Origin: Candidatus Hecatellales archaeon
GTDB taxonomy: Archaea > Thermoproteota > Bathyarchaeia > Hecatellales > Hecatellaceae
Direction: 5' to 3'
NCBI GenBank assembly: GCA_003662485.1
Contig: QMYD01000001.1
Span: forward strand, 1 to 30,160
DNA: 30,160 nucleotides
This document shows, piece after piece, positions 23,135 to 30,160 of this stretch; the first letter of the stretch is position 1; each line of letters starts with the position of its first letter. Below the pieces are notes generated by a model, which made no database searches, was not told the DNA's origin, and worked only from the letters and a program-made list of their open reading frames with translations. The translations under genes were made by a program, and so were the position numbers.

Positions 23135-24235
23135 TCACTGAGCCTTCTTAAACCTGTCCTTAAGCTTCTCCAACACCTTGGGAAGCGTGGTATACTCCAT
23201 TTCGTCTGGGCCCAGCCTATGGGGCATGAAGGGCCCATGCCTCCTCAGGGTTTCAGCCAGCTCGTTGGCTCTCTGCCTCGCCAGGTCGAAGGCTGGGTCG
23301 TCGAAGAGGTCGGCTGGCCCCTCCAAGACGCCGTCGTGAATTTGGAATCCGAGGGCTATCACCCTTGGCGGGCCGTCAAACCTCGTGCACTGGGCGTATT
23401 TTAACGGCACGGGCATGAGGGGTCCATGGTGGCTCCCCCTCATCCATCCAGCTACGAGGTGGGGGAAGGCGAAGGGCTCTAAGACTTCTCCCACGGCTGG
23501 AAGCCCATGCTGAGCCCTAACAATGCATACGGGGTCATCCTTACCCACGTAGCGGCCTGCTATTAGCGAAAGCCTGCTGGTGCTGGCAGCTGCGGCTGGA
23601 AGCCCATCCTTCCTGTAAATCTTGCTTATCACGTAGCGGGCTGGGGTTCCTATGAGGGCGAGGAGGTCGTAGGCTTCCTCAGGGCAGCTAAGCTCAACCT
23701 CCAAGCCTTCGAAGACGTCTAAGACCACGAACTTGAAGCCGGAGTGGAGGGAGGGGTCTATGACTAGGCCTGCCGTGTTGAAGGGGTCGGCGAAAATCTT
23801 GTAGAGCGGGTAGTTCCAGGCTCCAGGCTCCGTTTTGTCGGCTGCAAAGACGACAATGGGGTCTGAGGCTCTCTCCTCGAATTCGAGTTCAGCTACACCT
23901 GGCCCCATACCCCTAATATTGCCTGAGAAGGCTTCAGCGAGCAGGTCTTGGCCTGCAGCGTAAAGTCTTAGAGGCTTTGAAACCTTCTCCGTAACCTCCT
24001 TGAAAACGTTCCAGGCTAACCCGTGGATTTCAGGGCTGTTCTCACCCCTCCTATGCGTCATAAGCAGTTGAAGGTCGTCTCCACAATTGAAAACCCTGAA
24101 GTCGGTTAGGAGGCCTCCATCCCTAGCCTCCCCCAAAAGCTTTTCAGCAAGCTCAATTTGCTTGGGGTGCACCCGGTGGTGGCCTGCAAGGCTTCCAATA
24201 TCCGCCTTAATCAGGCTAACAGTAATCTTCGCCAT
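23135..24235 (-). CDS. fbp: Bifunctional fructose-1,6-bisphosphate aldolase/phosphatase
   Basis: This is the archaeal type V FBPase, which condenses triose phosphates to fructose 1,6-bisphosphate and dephosphorylates it in one active site, driving gluconeogenesis. The 366 residues include the N-terminal metal-binding IKADIGSLAGHHRVHP, DDLQLLMTH, GPGVAELEFEER, ADKTEPGAWNYPL, and near the C-terminus the CTRFDGPPRVIALGFQIHDG region. The ATG is preceded by TAGGTG. A TATA-like element at 24285-24296 would start transcription near 24265. The next gene is triosephosphate isomerase, which supplies its substrate. Confidence 0.95.
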   Translation of the reverse strand: MAKITVSLIKADIGSLAGHHRVHPKQIELAEKLLGEARDGGLLTDFRVFNCGDDLQLLMTHRRGENSPEIHGLAWNVFKEVTEKVSKPLRLYAAGQDLLAEAFSGNIRGMGPGVAELEFEERASDPIVVFAADKTEPGAWNYPLYKIFADPFNTAGLVIDPSLHSGFKFVVLDVFEGLEVELSCPEEAYDLLALIGTPARYVISKIYRKDGLPAAAASTSRLSLIAGRYVGKDDPVCIVRAQHGLPAVGEVLEPFAFPHLVAGWMRGSHHGPLMPVPLKYAQCTRFDGPPRVIALGFQIHDGVLEGPADLFDDPAFDLARQRANELAETLRRHGPFMPHRLGPDEMEYTTLPKVLEKLKDRFKKAQ

Positions 24236-24284
24236 AAAACATGCACCTACCCTTTAAGGCTCCCTGAAACCAATTAGCCAGCAA

Positions 24285-24296
24285 CTTTAATTAAGC
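24285..24296. promoter_or_regulatory. Palindromic TATA element between fbp and tRNA-Arg
   Basis: CTTTAATTAAGC is nearly self-complementary. Read on the plus strand it is about 28 bases before tRNA-Arg; read on the minus strand it is suitably placed before fbp (start codon 50 bases away). One element may therefore serve both genes. Confidence 0.45.
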
Positions 24297-24317
24297 TTTA
24301 CCCAGAAAGCAAACTTA

Positions 24318-24395
24318 GGGCCCATGGCGCAGCCTGGAAAGCGCAACGGCCTCCGGAGCCGTAGGCCGTGGGTTCAAATCCCACTGGGCCCGCCA
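24318..24395 (+). tRNA. tRNA-Arg (anticodon CCG)
   Basis: Complete cloverleaf: acceptor GGGCCCA/TGGGCCC, D arm GCGC...GCGC, anticodon stem ACGGC/GCCGT with loop CTCCGGA (anticodon CCG, reading CGG), five-base variable region, and T arm GTGGG-TTCAAAT-CCCAC. Discriminator G and CCA are encoded. No intron. Its last 22 bases overlap, on the opposite strand, the end of the secreted-protein frame. Confidence 0.96.
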
Positions 24396-25204
24396 ACCCT
24401 AGGAAAGGGGAAAACATTCTGGGAACATTTCTCTTTGAGGATTGCTGTTGTGCTGGGTGGGCAAACTATTCCGCCAACTGGTGGAGATGGCGGGTTTGAT
24501 GGGTCTATGGGCCCAGCATCTATAATCTTAACGTAGAGGTATTCACCGCTTCCGCTGGCAATCTTCATTTCAACCTCAACTATGTCTACTGCTTTAGCTG
24601 TTTCACCTCCCGGATCGTTAATGACCGTGACATATTCGTTGCTTTCGTTGAAGGTTCCATAGCCGCTGTTTGGAGCGTAGTCAGGCGGAATGTAGAGTAT
24701 GGGTATAACGGTCATTAGATAAAACTCCTCAGCCCATGCGGACTTGCAAACCACATTCCATGGTGGTTGATAATCAGGGGAGGGAGTATAGGGGAACCTT
24801 ACTTCAACGTAATCTTCACCAACCCCGCCACCAACATACTCCCCATCTTCAAGGTCTTTCCAATTTTCCCCGTTCCAGTAGTAGGCTTTGGCGGTAGGGG
24901 TTTCCCCCTTTCTAAGGGTGATGGTGAGCTTAACGTCAGCCCCCAAATCCCTCCAACCAGAGTATTTTTCAGCCATGTTGCAGCCTGTATCAGATTTTTG
25001 GTCCATGTCAAGGTATAAATGGAACTCTATGCGGTAGCTTACCTTAGGCGTGGTGAGAGGCGGAGGCCTTATGGGCGTGGTAATAGGGCCCTGAAGAGGT
25101 TGTTTGGGTGCTTCTGGCCAAGCAATTGTAGGAGTAAAAAACACTTGCGCCACAAGCAAGCCTGCCAGCACGATTAGCGCAAGAATTTTCAGGTTTCCCC
25201 TCAT
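24374..25204 (-). CDS. Secreted beta-sandwich protein, probably missing its C-terminal anchor
   Basis: The 276-residue protein has an N-terminal signal peptide (ILALIVLAGLLVAQVFF) and a proline-rich linker (PKQPLQGPITTPIRPPPLTT). The main domain has LYLDMDQKSDTGC, then GWRDLGADVKLTI and AYYWNGENWKDL, the pattern of extracellular calcium- or sugar-associated beta-sandwich modules. After PPSPPVGGIV the surface beta-helix protein of this window continues into a membrane helix, whereas here the frame turns polar (AILKEKCSQNVFPFP) and stops inside tRNA-Arg. The 3' end therefore looks truncated or frameshifted. A TATA-like CTTAAATAATA at about 25230-25241 leaves almost no leader, fitting leaderless translation. 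Function unknown; surface location is likely. Confidence 0.7.
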   Translation of the reverse strand: MRGNLKILALIVLAGLLVAQVFFTPTIAWPEAPKQPLQGPITTPIRPPPLTTPKVSYRIEFHLYLDMDQKSDTGCNMAEKYSGWRDLGADVKLTITLRKGETPTAKAYYWNGENWKDLEDGEYVGGGVGEDYVEVRFPYTPSPDYQPPWNVVCKSAWAEEFYLMTVIPILYIPPDYAPNSGYGTFNESNEYVTVINDPGGETAKAVDIVEVEMKIASGSGEYLYVKIIDAGPIDPSNPPSPPVGGIVCPPSTTAILKEKCSQNVFPFPRVGGPSGI

Positions 25205-25254
25205 AGACTAAAGAACTAGGAGGAAATCCACTATTATTTAAGGTTTTATGTTTT

Positions 25255-25929
25255 TTAGGTGGCACCCCTCATTTCCGCATTGAACCTTTTCAGGAATTCC
25301 ACCATGTACTGGTGTCTTTGCTCTGCGATTTTTCTACCAGTCTCTGTTTGCATGAGGTCTTTCAGCCATAGGAGTTTGGAGTAGAAGTGGTGGATGGGGG
25401 TGGGGTCTGGACCTTTAAGGCTTGGAGGCAGCTTAACAGGCCTTTCAGGATTCCACCTAACCCTCCCAAGCCTCCTCACGCCGTAGTAGGCGGAGGTGGC
25501 GAAGACTCGGGCTATACCCCTAGCCCCCATTGCATCTAGGAAATCTGCATCCCTAACCACCTTAGCCTCCAAGGTTTTCGGATGGACACCCCTAAGGTGC
25601 ATGGAGTAGGAGGCTGGAAGAATAGCTTCCACCACCCTGCCAACCTCACCCCTTGGGAAGCCTATTTTGGCTAGGAAGGCTTCAGCCTCCCTCGCCGAAT
25701 CCTCCGTTGAATAATCGAATTTCCCCCTCACATTTTCTGGGGGAAGATCATGAAGGTAGGCTGCTGCTACAGCTATCCTTAGGTTTGCACCCTCAGCCCT
25801 CCCAATCTTTAAGGTAAGCCTAACCACGCATTCCACGTGGTCGAAGCCATGGGCTGGGTCTAGAGGCTTCATCCTTAACCTGACAAACCTTCTAATAGCC
25901 TTCTCCTCTTCGGGTTTAAGCCTCTCCAA
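25255..25929 (-). CDS. HD-domain phosphohydrolase
   Basis: This 224-residue protein carries the HD signature: HGFDH (His27, His31), AAYLHDLPPE (His60, Asp61) and a later VRDADFLDAMG supplying the last metal ligand. Similar stand-alone HD proteins hydrolyse phosphate esters, nucleotides or cyclic nucleotides. RLRMKPLDPAHGFDHVECVV and FDYSTEDSAREAEAFL fit the YedJ/uncharacterised HD hydrolase type. The start is TTG with GTGGAAGG before it. It runs in the same direction as the secreted-protein gene, 50 bases upstream of that gene's start. The substrate is not known. Confidence 0.85.
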   Translation of the reverse strand: MERLKPEEEKAIRRFVRLRMKPLDPAHGFDHVECVVRLTLKIGRAEGANLRIAVAAAYLHDLPPENVRGKFDYSTEDSAREAEAFLAKIGFPRGEVGRVVEAILPASYSMHLRGVHPKTLEAKVVRDADFLDAMGARGIARVFATSAYYGVRRLGRVRWNPERPVKLPPSLKGPDPTPIHHFYSKLLWLKDLMQTETGRKIAEQRHQYMVEFLKRFNAEMRGAT

Positions 25930-26006
25930 GCCCTTCCACTTCCACTCTAAACCTTATATGCCTCCTTATCCTTGTTTTGGTTTAGCTAGGTTGGGCTGGT
26001 GTAGGC

Positions 26007-26642
26007 TTGTCGAAGCGTGGAAGGGTTAGGGATAAATGGAAGCTTAAAACCTGGTATTCGGTTTATTCACCTCCCTACTTTGGAAGCCAGGAGATAGCCT
26101 TAGTTCCCTCCGATGACCCTTCAAAGCTTCTGGGGAGGGTGGTAGAGGTAACCCTATACGACCTCACCAAGCAGGACATCCAGCACATGAACATCAAGCT
26201 TTACTTTAAAATTGTGAAGGTTGATGGGCTTAAGGCTGAAACCATCCTTAAAGGCCACGAGTATGCGAGAGAATACTTGCGAAGCCTTGTTAGAAGGTGG
26301 AGTAGCAGGGTGGATGCCTCCATAAACCTCACCACTAAGGACGGCTTCAAGCTTAGGGTTTTCCCTGTAGCCTTCACGAGGAAGCGTATTAAGCCCTCCC
26401 AAGAGTCAGCCATCAGAAAACTCATGGAGGAGGTAGTTTTAGAGCGGGGTAAGCAGTTAACCTACGACCAGCTTGCCCAAGAATGCGTATTAGGGAAGCT
26501 TGCTTCCGACATATTTCACAGGATAACGAAGATATGCCCGCTCAGGCATGTGGGGATAAGGAAAACCAAGCTCCTAGCCGTTCCGGAGCAGCCTGTTCAG
26601 CCTCCTCCCTCGGAGAAGGTTGAAGCCCCCAGCCCGGCTTAA
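26007..26642 (+). CDS. rps3ae: Small ribosomal subunit protein eS1 (S3Ae)
   Basis: eS1 is a 30S platform protein found in archaea and eukaryotes. The 211 residues contain the family blocks DKWKLKTWYSVYSPPYFG, GRVVEVTLYDLTKQDIQH, the LYFKIVKVDG strand, YLRSLVRRWSSRVDA, FTRKRIKPSQESAIRK and IFHRITKICPLRHVGIRKTK. The C-terminal tail is a proline-rich extension (VQPPPSEKVEAPSP). The start is TTG with a weak GGTGTAGG before it. The nucleotidyltransferase gene follows 21 bases after the stop. Confidence 0.95.
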   Translation: MSKRGRVRDKWKLKTWYSVYSPPYFGSQEIALVPSDDPSKLLGRVVEVTLYDLTKQDIQHMNIKLYFKIVKVDGLKAETILKGHEYAREYLRSLVRRWSSRVDASINLTTKDGFKLRVFPVAFTRKRIKPSQESAIRKLMEEVVLERGKQLTYDQLAQECVLGKLASDIFHRITKICPLRHVGIRKTKLLAVPEQPVQPPPSEKVEAPSPA

Positions 26643-26663
26643 CTCCGCAAAGGTTAAAGACTC

Positions 26664-27947
26664 ATGTTGGCAGTTGTCCTTGCAGCTGGGGGTGGGGTTA
26701 GACTTCAACCCCTAACCCTCACCAGGCCTAAATGCCTCCTCCCCGTTGGGGGTAAGCCAATCCTCGAAAGAATTTTCGAAGCCTTAGGAGAGGCAGGCCT
26801 AAAAAGGGTTTTAACCATTCTAAGCCCTGAAGGATTGGAGGTTCGAAAGCTTTACGGTGAGGGTGGAAGGCTTGGGCTTAAGCTTTCCTACGGGCTTGAC
26901 AGGAAGCCTAAGGGTACGGGCTCCTCCCTCCTTGTGGCTGAAGCCTCCACGGGCAGGGAAGCCTTCCTAACCATTTACGGCGACCTCTACCTTTCCCGGG
27001 GGGTGTTAAAGGCCTTCCTCGAGGAGGCTTTAAAGCAGATAGGCGGGTGCTCCACCGTTCTAGCAGCAGTCGAAGTGGATAACCCCAGCGAGTATGGGAT
27101 TGTGGAAGCCAGGGGAAACAAAGTTTTAAGGGTGATGGAAAAGCCTGAGAGGGCTAAGTCGAACCTAGCCAACGCTGGAATATACCTCTTCAAGCCGAAG
27201 GTTTACAAGGCTCTCAGGAAGGTTAAACCCTCGAAGAGAGGCGAAATAGAGCTTACCGAAGCTTTGAACCTCCTAGCCGAAGAAGATGAAGTCCGCATGG
27301 TTAAGCTTCCCAGGGAGGGCTGGCTGGATGTGGGCAGACCCTGGGACCTCCTGGAAGCCAATCGTAGGGCTCTGGTGGAGGCTGAGGGCAGGGTTGAAGG
27401 CCTGGTGGAAGCTAACGTCACCCTTAAGGGTAAGGTAATCGTGGAGGGGGGAGCGGTAATCCATGCTGGAAGCGTGGTGGAGGGGCCTGCCTTCATAGGT
27501 TCAGGCTGCGAGGTTGGGCCCTCCGCCAGGATTAGGCCTTACACCAGCCTTGGAAGAAACACGAGGGTTGGAAGCTTCTGCGAGGTTAAAAACAGCATAG
27601 TCATGGATGGAAGCAAGATATCCCACCTCTGCTACGTTGGCGACAGCATTATAGGTGAAAACTGCAATTTCGGGGCTGGAACACTTATAGCCAATCTAAG
27701 ACTGGATGAGAAGCCCGTAAAGGTTGAGCTTAAAGGGGTTAGGGTGAATTCAGGCCTCAGGAAGCTTGGAGCCATCATAGGCGACAATGTTAAAACGGCG
27801 GTGAACGTGAGCATTATGCCCGGCGTGAAGATTGGGCCGGGAAGCCTGATAGGCCCAAACCTATTCATCGCCACAGATATTCCGCCAAACACCATGGTTT
27901 TGGGGAGGCAGACCCTAACCTTCAAGCCCCTAGGGGAGGAGGCTTAA
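26664..27947 (+). CDS. Sugar-1-phosphate nucleotidylyltransferase with left-handed beta-helix domain
   Basis: The 427-residue protein joins a nucleotidyltransferase domain (residues 1 to about 230) to a hexapeptide-repeat left-handed beta-helix domain. The first has LAAGGGVRLQPLTLTRPKCLLP, YGDLYL (metal site) and EKPERAKSNLANAGIYLF; the second has IVEGGAVIHAGSVVEGPAFIG, IIGENCNFGAGT and IIGDNVKTAVNVSIMPGVKIG. This two-domain plan is that of archaeal GlmU-like enzymes such as the characterised Sulfolobus ST0452, which make UDP- or dTDP-activated glucose/N-acetylglucosamine for cell-surface glycans and may acetylate glucosamine-1-phosphate. The exact sugar is not fixed by the sequence. The gene lies 3 bases before the YchF-like GTPase gene. 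Confidence 0.88.
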   Translation: MLAVVLAAGGGVRLQPLTLTRPKCLLPVGGKPILERIFEALGEAGLKRVLTILSPEGLEVRKLYGEGGRLGLKLSYGLDRKPKGTGSSLLVAEASTGREAFLTIYGDLYLSRGVLKAFLEEALKQIGGCSTVLAAVEVDNPSEYGIVEARGNKVLRVMEKPERAKSNLANAGIYLFKPKVYKALRKVKPSKRGEIELTEALNLLAEEDEVRMVKLPREGWLDVGRPWDLLEANRRALVEAEGRVEGLVEANVTLKGKVIVEGGAVIHAGSVVEGPAFIGSGCEVGPSARIRPYTSLGRNTRVGSFCEVKNSIVMDGSKISHLCYVGDSIIGENCNFGAGTLIANLRLDEKPVKVELKGVRVNSGLRKLGAIIGDNVKTAVNVSIMPGVKIGPGSLIGPNLFIATDIPPNTMVLGRQTLTFKPLGEEA

Positions 27948-27950
27948 ACC

Positions 27951-29165
27951 TTGTCTACACCCATGCTTGGCCTCACCGGTAAGCCTAATGTGGGTAAGAG
28001 CACTTTCTTCGTTGCTGCCACCCTAGCCATGGTTCCCATAGCCAACTACCCCTTCACCACGAGGAAGGCCAACCTAGGCGTAACCTACGCAACCGTGAAG
28101 TGCGTTTGCAGGGAGCTAGGCGTTAAAGACCAGCCTGTGGGTTCAGCCTGCATAGACGGAATACGCTTCGTCCCCGTGAAGCTAGTGGACTGTCCAGGAC
28201 TTGTCCCCGGAGCCTGGAAGGGGAGAGGCCTTGGAAACCAATTCCTAGACGAGGTTAGAAGGGCTGATGTACTCATGCTAGTGGTGGATGCAGCAGGGTC
28301 AACCGACCCTGAGGGTAGGCCTGGAAAGCCTGGAAGCTTCGACCCCCTAGAAGACGTGAAATTTCTTGAAGAAGAATTTGACATGTGGTTTTACCAGGTT
28401 TTGAGGAAGGATTGGGATAGGATTGCTAGGAGGGTTGAAATGCTTAGGGAGCCATTAGCCGCCCTCCTAGCCGAAAAGCTGAGCGGGCTTCAAGTTGACA
28501 GGTCCTCCGTGGTGAAGGCCTTAGAGGAGGCAGACCTAGCCTCCAAAAAGCCCAGCCTCTGGAGTGAGGAAAACCTTCAAGCCTTCGCTGGAAGCCTTAG
28601 AAGGCTCTCCAAGCCCCTCCTCGTCATAGCCAATAAGATGGACTTAGAGCCGGCTGAGGAAAACCTGGAAAGGCTTAAAGGTTTAGGCTACCCGGTTGTA
28701 GCCTGCTGTGCTGAAGCTGAACTCGCCCTTAGGAGGGCTGCGGAGAGGGGGCTAATAGACTATAGGCCCGGAGGCTCAGGCTTCAAGGTTCTTAAGCCTG
28801 AAGTCTTAACAAGGGAGCAGAGGCAGGCGTTAGACCTAATCCAGGTAAAGATTCTAGGCAAATACGGCTCCACGGGTGTTCAGCAGTCTGTGGACACAGC
28901 TGTCTTCAGCCTCCTAGGCTGGCTGGCTGTCTTCCCCGTTGAAGATGTGGAGAAGCTTACAGACCATAAGGGGAGGGTTCTCCCAGACTGCTACCTCGTC
29001 CCCCCGGGAACCACAGCCAGGCAGCTGGCAGCCCTCATCCACAGCGAGCTAGCTGAAGGCTTCCTCTACGCTGTGGAGGCACGCTCCAAGAGGAGGCTTG
29101 GAGAAGACTACAGGCTCCGCCACCGAGACATCATAAAGATTGTTTCAGCTAAGGGTAGGGTTTAA
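27951..29165 (+). CDS. OBG/YchF-family GTPase with TGS domain
   Basis: This 404-residue P-loop NTPase has G1 LTGKPNVGKSTFF, G2 NYPFTTRKANLGVTY, G3 LVDCPGLVPGAWKGRGLGNQFLDE, G4 IANKMD, and a C-terminal TGS domain ending AIHSELAEGF-type and RLGEDYRLRHRDIIKIV. Archaeal/eukaryotic relatives of this group associate with ribosomes. The G4 motif is NKMD, not the NxxE of ATP-preferring bacterial YchF, so GTP is likely. The TTG start is 3 bases after the preceding stop with GGGGAGGAGG before it; an ATG four codons in is the alternative. The overall arrangement suggests an operon with eS1 and the nucleotidyltransferase. Confidence 0.92.
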   Translation: MSTPMLGLTGKPNVGKSTFFVAATLAMVPIANYPFTTRKANLGVTYATVKCVCRELGVKDQPVGSACIDGIRFVPVKLVDCPGLVPGAWKGRGLGNQFLDEVRRADVLMLVVDAAGSTDPEGRPGKPGSFDPLEDVKFLEEEFDMWFYQVLRKDWDRIARRVEMLREPLAALLAEKLSGLQVDRSSVVKALEEADLASKKPSLWSEENLQAFAGSLRRLSKPLLVIANKMDLEPAEENLERLKGLGYPVVACCAEAELALRRAAERGLIDYRPGGSGFKVLKPEVLTREQRQALDLIQVKILGKYGSTGVQQSVDTAVFSLLGWLAVFPVEDVEKLTDHKGRVLPDCYLVPPGTTARQLAALIHSELAEGFLYAVEARSKRRLGEDYRLRHRDIIKIVSAKGRV

Positions 29166-29200
29166 ATGTTTTAAGGCTTGAAGTTGAAAAAGGACTGGAA

Positions 29201-30127
29201 ATGGTGAGGATTCTCGTCTCCGACAGGCTGGATGAGGAAGGCTTGGAAATCCTTAGGAGGGAAGGCTTCGAAGTAGATGTAAAGCTTAACCTTCCAGCAG
29301 ACCAGCTCAGAGAAGCCGTAAAGGATTACGATGTTCTCCTAGTTCGTGGGAGGACGAAGGTAACCCGTGAAGTTTTGGAGGCCTCGGACAAGCTTAAACT
29401 GGTTGTGAGGGCTGGGATTGGCCTCGACAACATAGACTTGGAGGCAGCCAGGCAGCGGGGCGTAAGGGTGGAAAACACGCCTGAAGCTGTTTCCTCAGCT
29501 GTAGCCGAGCTAACCATAGCCCTCATGCTTGCGGTTGCGAGGAGGCTTCCAGAGGCTGACCGAACGGTTAAGGGGGGAGGCTGGAGCAAGGAGAAGTTTT
29601 TAGGCTTAGAGCTTAGGGGTAAAACCTTGGGCATCATAGGGCTTGGAAGGATAGGATGTGAAGTGGCGAAAATATGTAGGGCCATGGAGATGCGTGTAAT
29701 ATTCTATGATGTAGTTGACCGGGATGAGTGGGCGGAAAAATATGGCTGCGAGCCCGTGGCCTCCCTTGAAAAACTCCTCGCAGAAGCCGACATCGTAAGC
29801 ATCCACGTACCCCTGACATCTTCAACCTACCACATGATTGGGAGGAGGGAGCTCTCCCTTATGAAGCCTGGAGCCATCCTAATTAACACTTCTAGGGGAG
29901 CCATCGTCGACGAGCAAGCCCTACTTGAAGCCTTAAAGGAGGGGAGGCTTGGAGGGGTAGGCCTCGACGTCTATGAGGAAGAACCCCCCAAGAGTAGGGA
30001 ACTCCTAAGCCTGCCCAACGTTGTATGCACCCCCCACATTGGAGCGCAAACCAAGGAGGCCCAGAAGGCAGCCTCCATAGCTGCAGCCAGAAAAGTAATA
30101 GAGTTTTTCAGGGGAGGGGCGGGTTAA
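29201..30127 (+). CDS. serA: D-3-phosphoglycerate dehydrogenase-like enzyme
   Basis: This is a NAD-dependent D-2-hydroxyacid dehydrogenase of the short (308-residue) archaeal type without C-terminal ACT or ASB domains. Features are the substrate-domain VRAGIGLDNIDLEAA, the Rossmann motif GLGRIG, and the catalytic Arg in NTSRGAIVDE, Glu in DVYEEEPP and His in TPHIGAQT. It probably catalyses the first step of serine synthesis, but related glyoxylate/hydroxypyruvate reductases look alike. The ATG is preceded by AAAGGA. A TATA-like TTTTAAG lies just after the YchF-like gene, so it may have its own promoter. An AATTTTTAAG at about 30133-30142 may be the terminator or the promoter of the next gene. 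Confidence 0.88.
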   Translation: MVRILVSDRLDEEGLEILRREGFEVDVKLNLPADQLREAVKDYDVLLVRGRTKVTREVLEASDKLKLVVRAGIGLDNIDLEAARQRGVRVENTPEAVSSAVAELTIALMLAVARRLPEADRTVKGGGWSKEKFLGLELRGKTLGIIGLGRIGCEVAKICRAMEMRVIFYDVVDRDEWAEKYGCEPVASLEKLLAEADIVSIHVPLTSSTYHMIGRRELSLMKPGAILINTSRGAIVDEQALLEALKEGRLGGVGLDVYEEEPPKSRELLSLPNVVCTPHIGAQTKEAQKAASIAAARKVIEFFRGGAG

Positions 30128-30160
30128 ACCAAAATTTTTAAGTAACCCCAACCCATTACC

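Overview
This window is archaeal. It carries an archaeal-type RNA polymerase cluster (rpoH-rpoB-rpoA) followed by rpl30e, a two-KH archaeal NusA, uS12, uS7, EF-1alpha and uS10. Also present are eS1, a bifunctional FBP aldolase/phosphatase, an archaeal-length triosephosphate isomerase and an Nre-family repair protein. RpoA is one unsplit chain of about 1280 residues (A' and A'' fused) and RpoB is also unsplit. A continuous RpoA is best known from Thaumarchaeota and relatives, so a TACK-type archaeon (Thaumarchaeota/Aigarchaeota/Bathyarchaeia neighbourhood) is the best guess; the exact phylum cannot be fixed from this sequence alone. TTG and GTG starts and AGG/AGA arginine codons are abundant, and most genes have G-rich Shine-Dalgarno sequences.

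Layout. 1-1879 (+): the 3' part of a LarE-type sulfur-insertion enzyme overlapping a SufS-like cysteine desulfurase. 1880-2261: the longest gene-poor stretch, AT-rich, with a repeated TTTTTGCAT/ATGCAAAAA operator-like element. 2262-3103 (+): a small unidentified protein and a PadR-type regulator. 3176-4813 (-): rps10 and the EF-1alpha gene. 4971-5555 (+): rps7, inverted relative to its usual partners. 5568-5993 (-): rps12. 6037-10184 (-): four genes lying between rps12 and nusA (radical SAM protein, surface beta-helix protein, Nre repair protein, YbaK-like deacylase). 10362-18633 (-): nusA, rpl30e, rpoA, rpoB, rpoH in one tightly packed operon.

18845-22421: HAD phosphatase (+), DUF89 protein (-), CooC-like ATPase (+), tRNA-Ser(GGA) (+), flavin reductase (+) and a small winged-helix protein (+). 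22430-24235 (-): triosephosphate isomerase and FBP aldolase/phosphatase, a gluconeogenic pair. 24318-24395: tRNA-Arg(CCG). 24374-25929 (-): a secreted beta-sandwich protein whose reading frame runs into the tRNA on the opposite strand, then an HD-domain hydrolase. 26007-30127 (+): eS1, a sugar-1-phosphate nucleotidylyltransferase, a YchF/OBG-type GTPase and a 3-phosphoglycerate dehydrogenase-like enzyme.

Most of the window is core information processing and central metabolism. The less ordinary points are the three-cysteine LarE beside a cysteine desulfurase, the repeated operator in front of the PadR operon, a likely CTG start for rpl30e coupled to the rpoA stop, the flipped rps7, and a surface-protein gene that ends inside a tRNA without the expected membrane anchor. 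I found no CRISPR array, insertion sequence, prophage or obvious new defence system.
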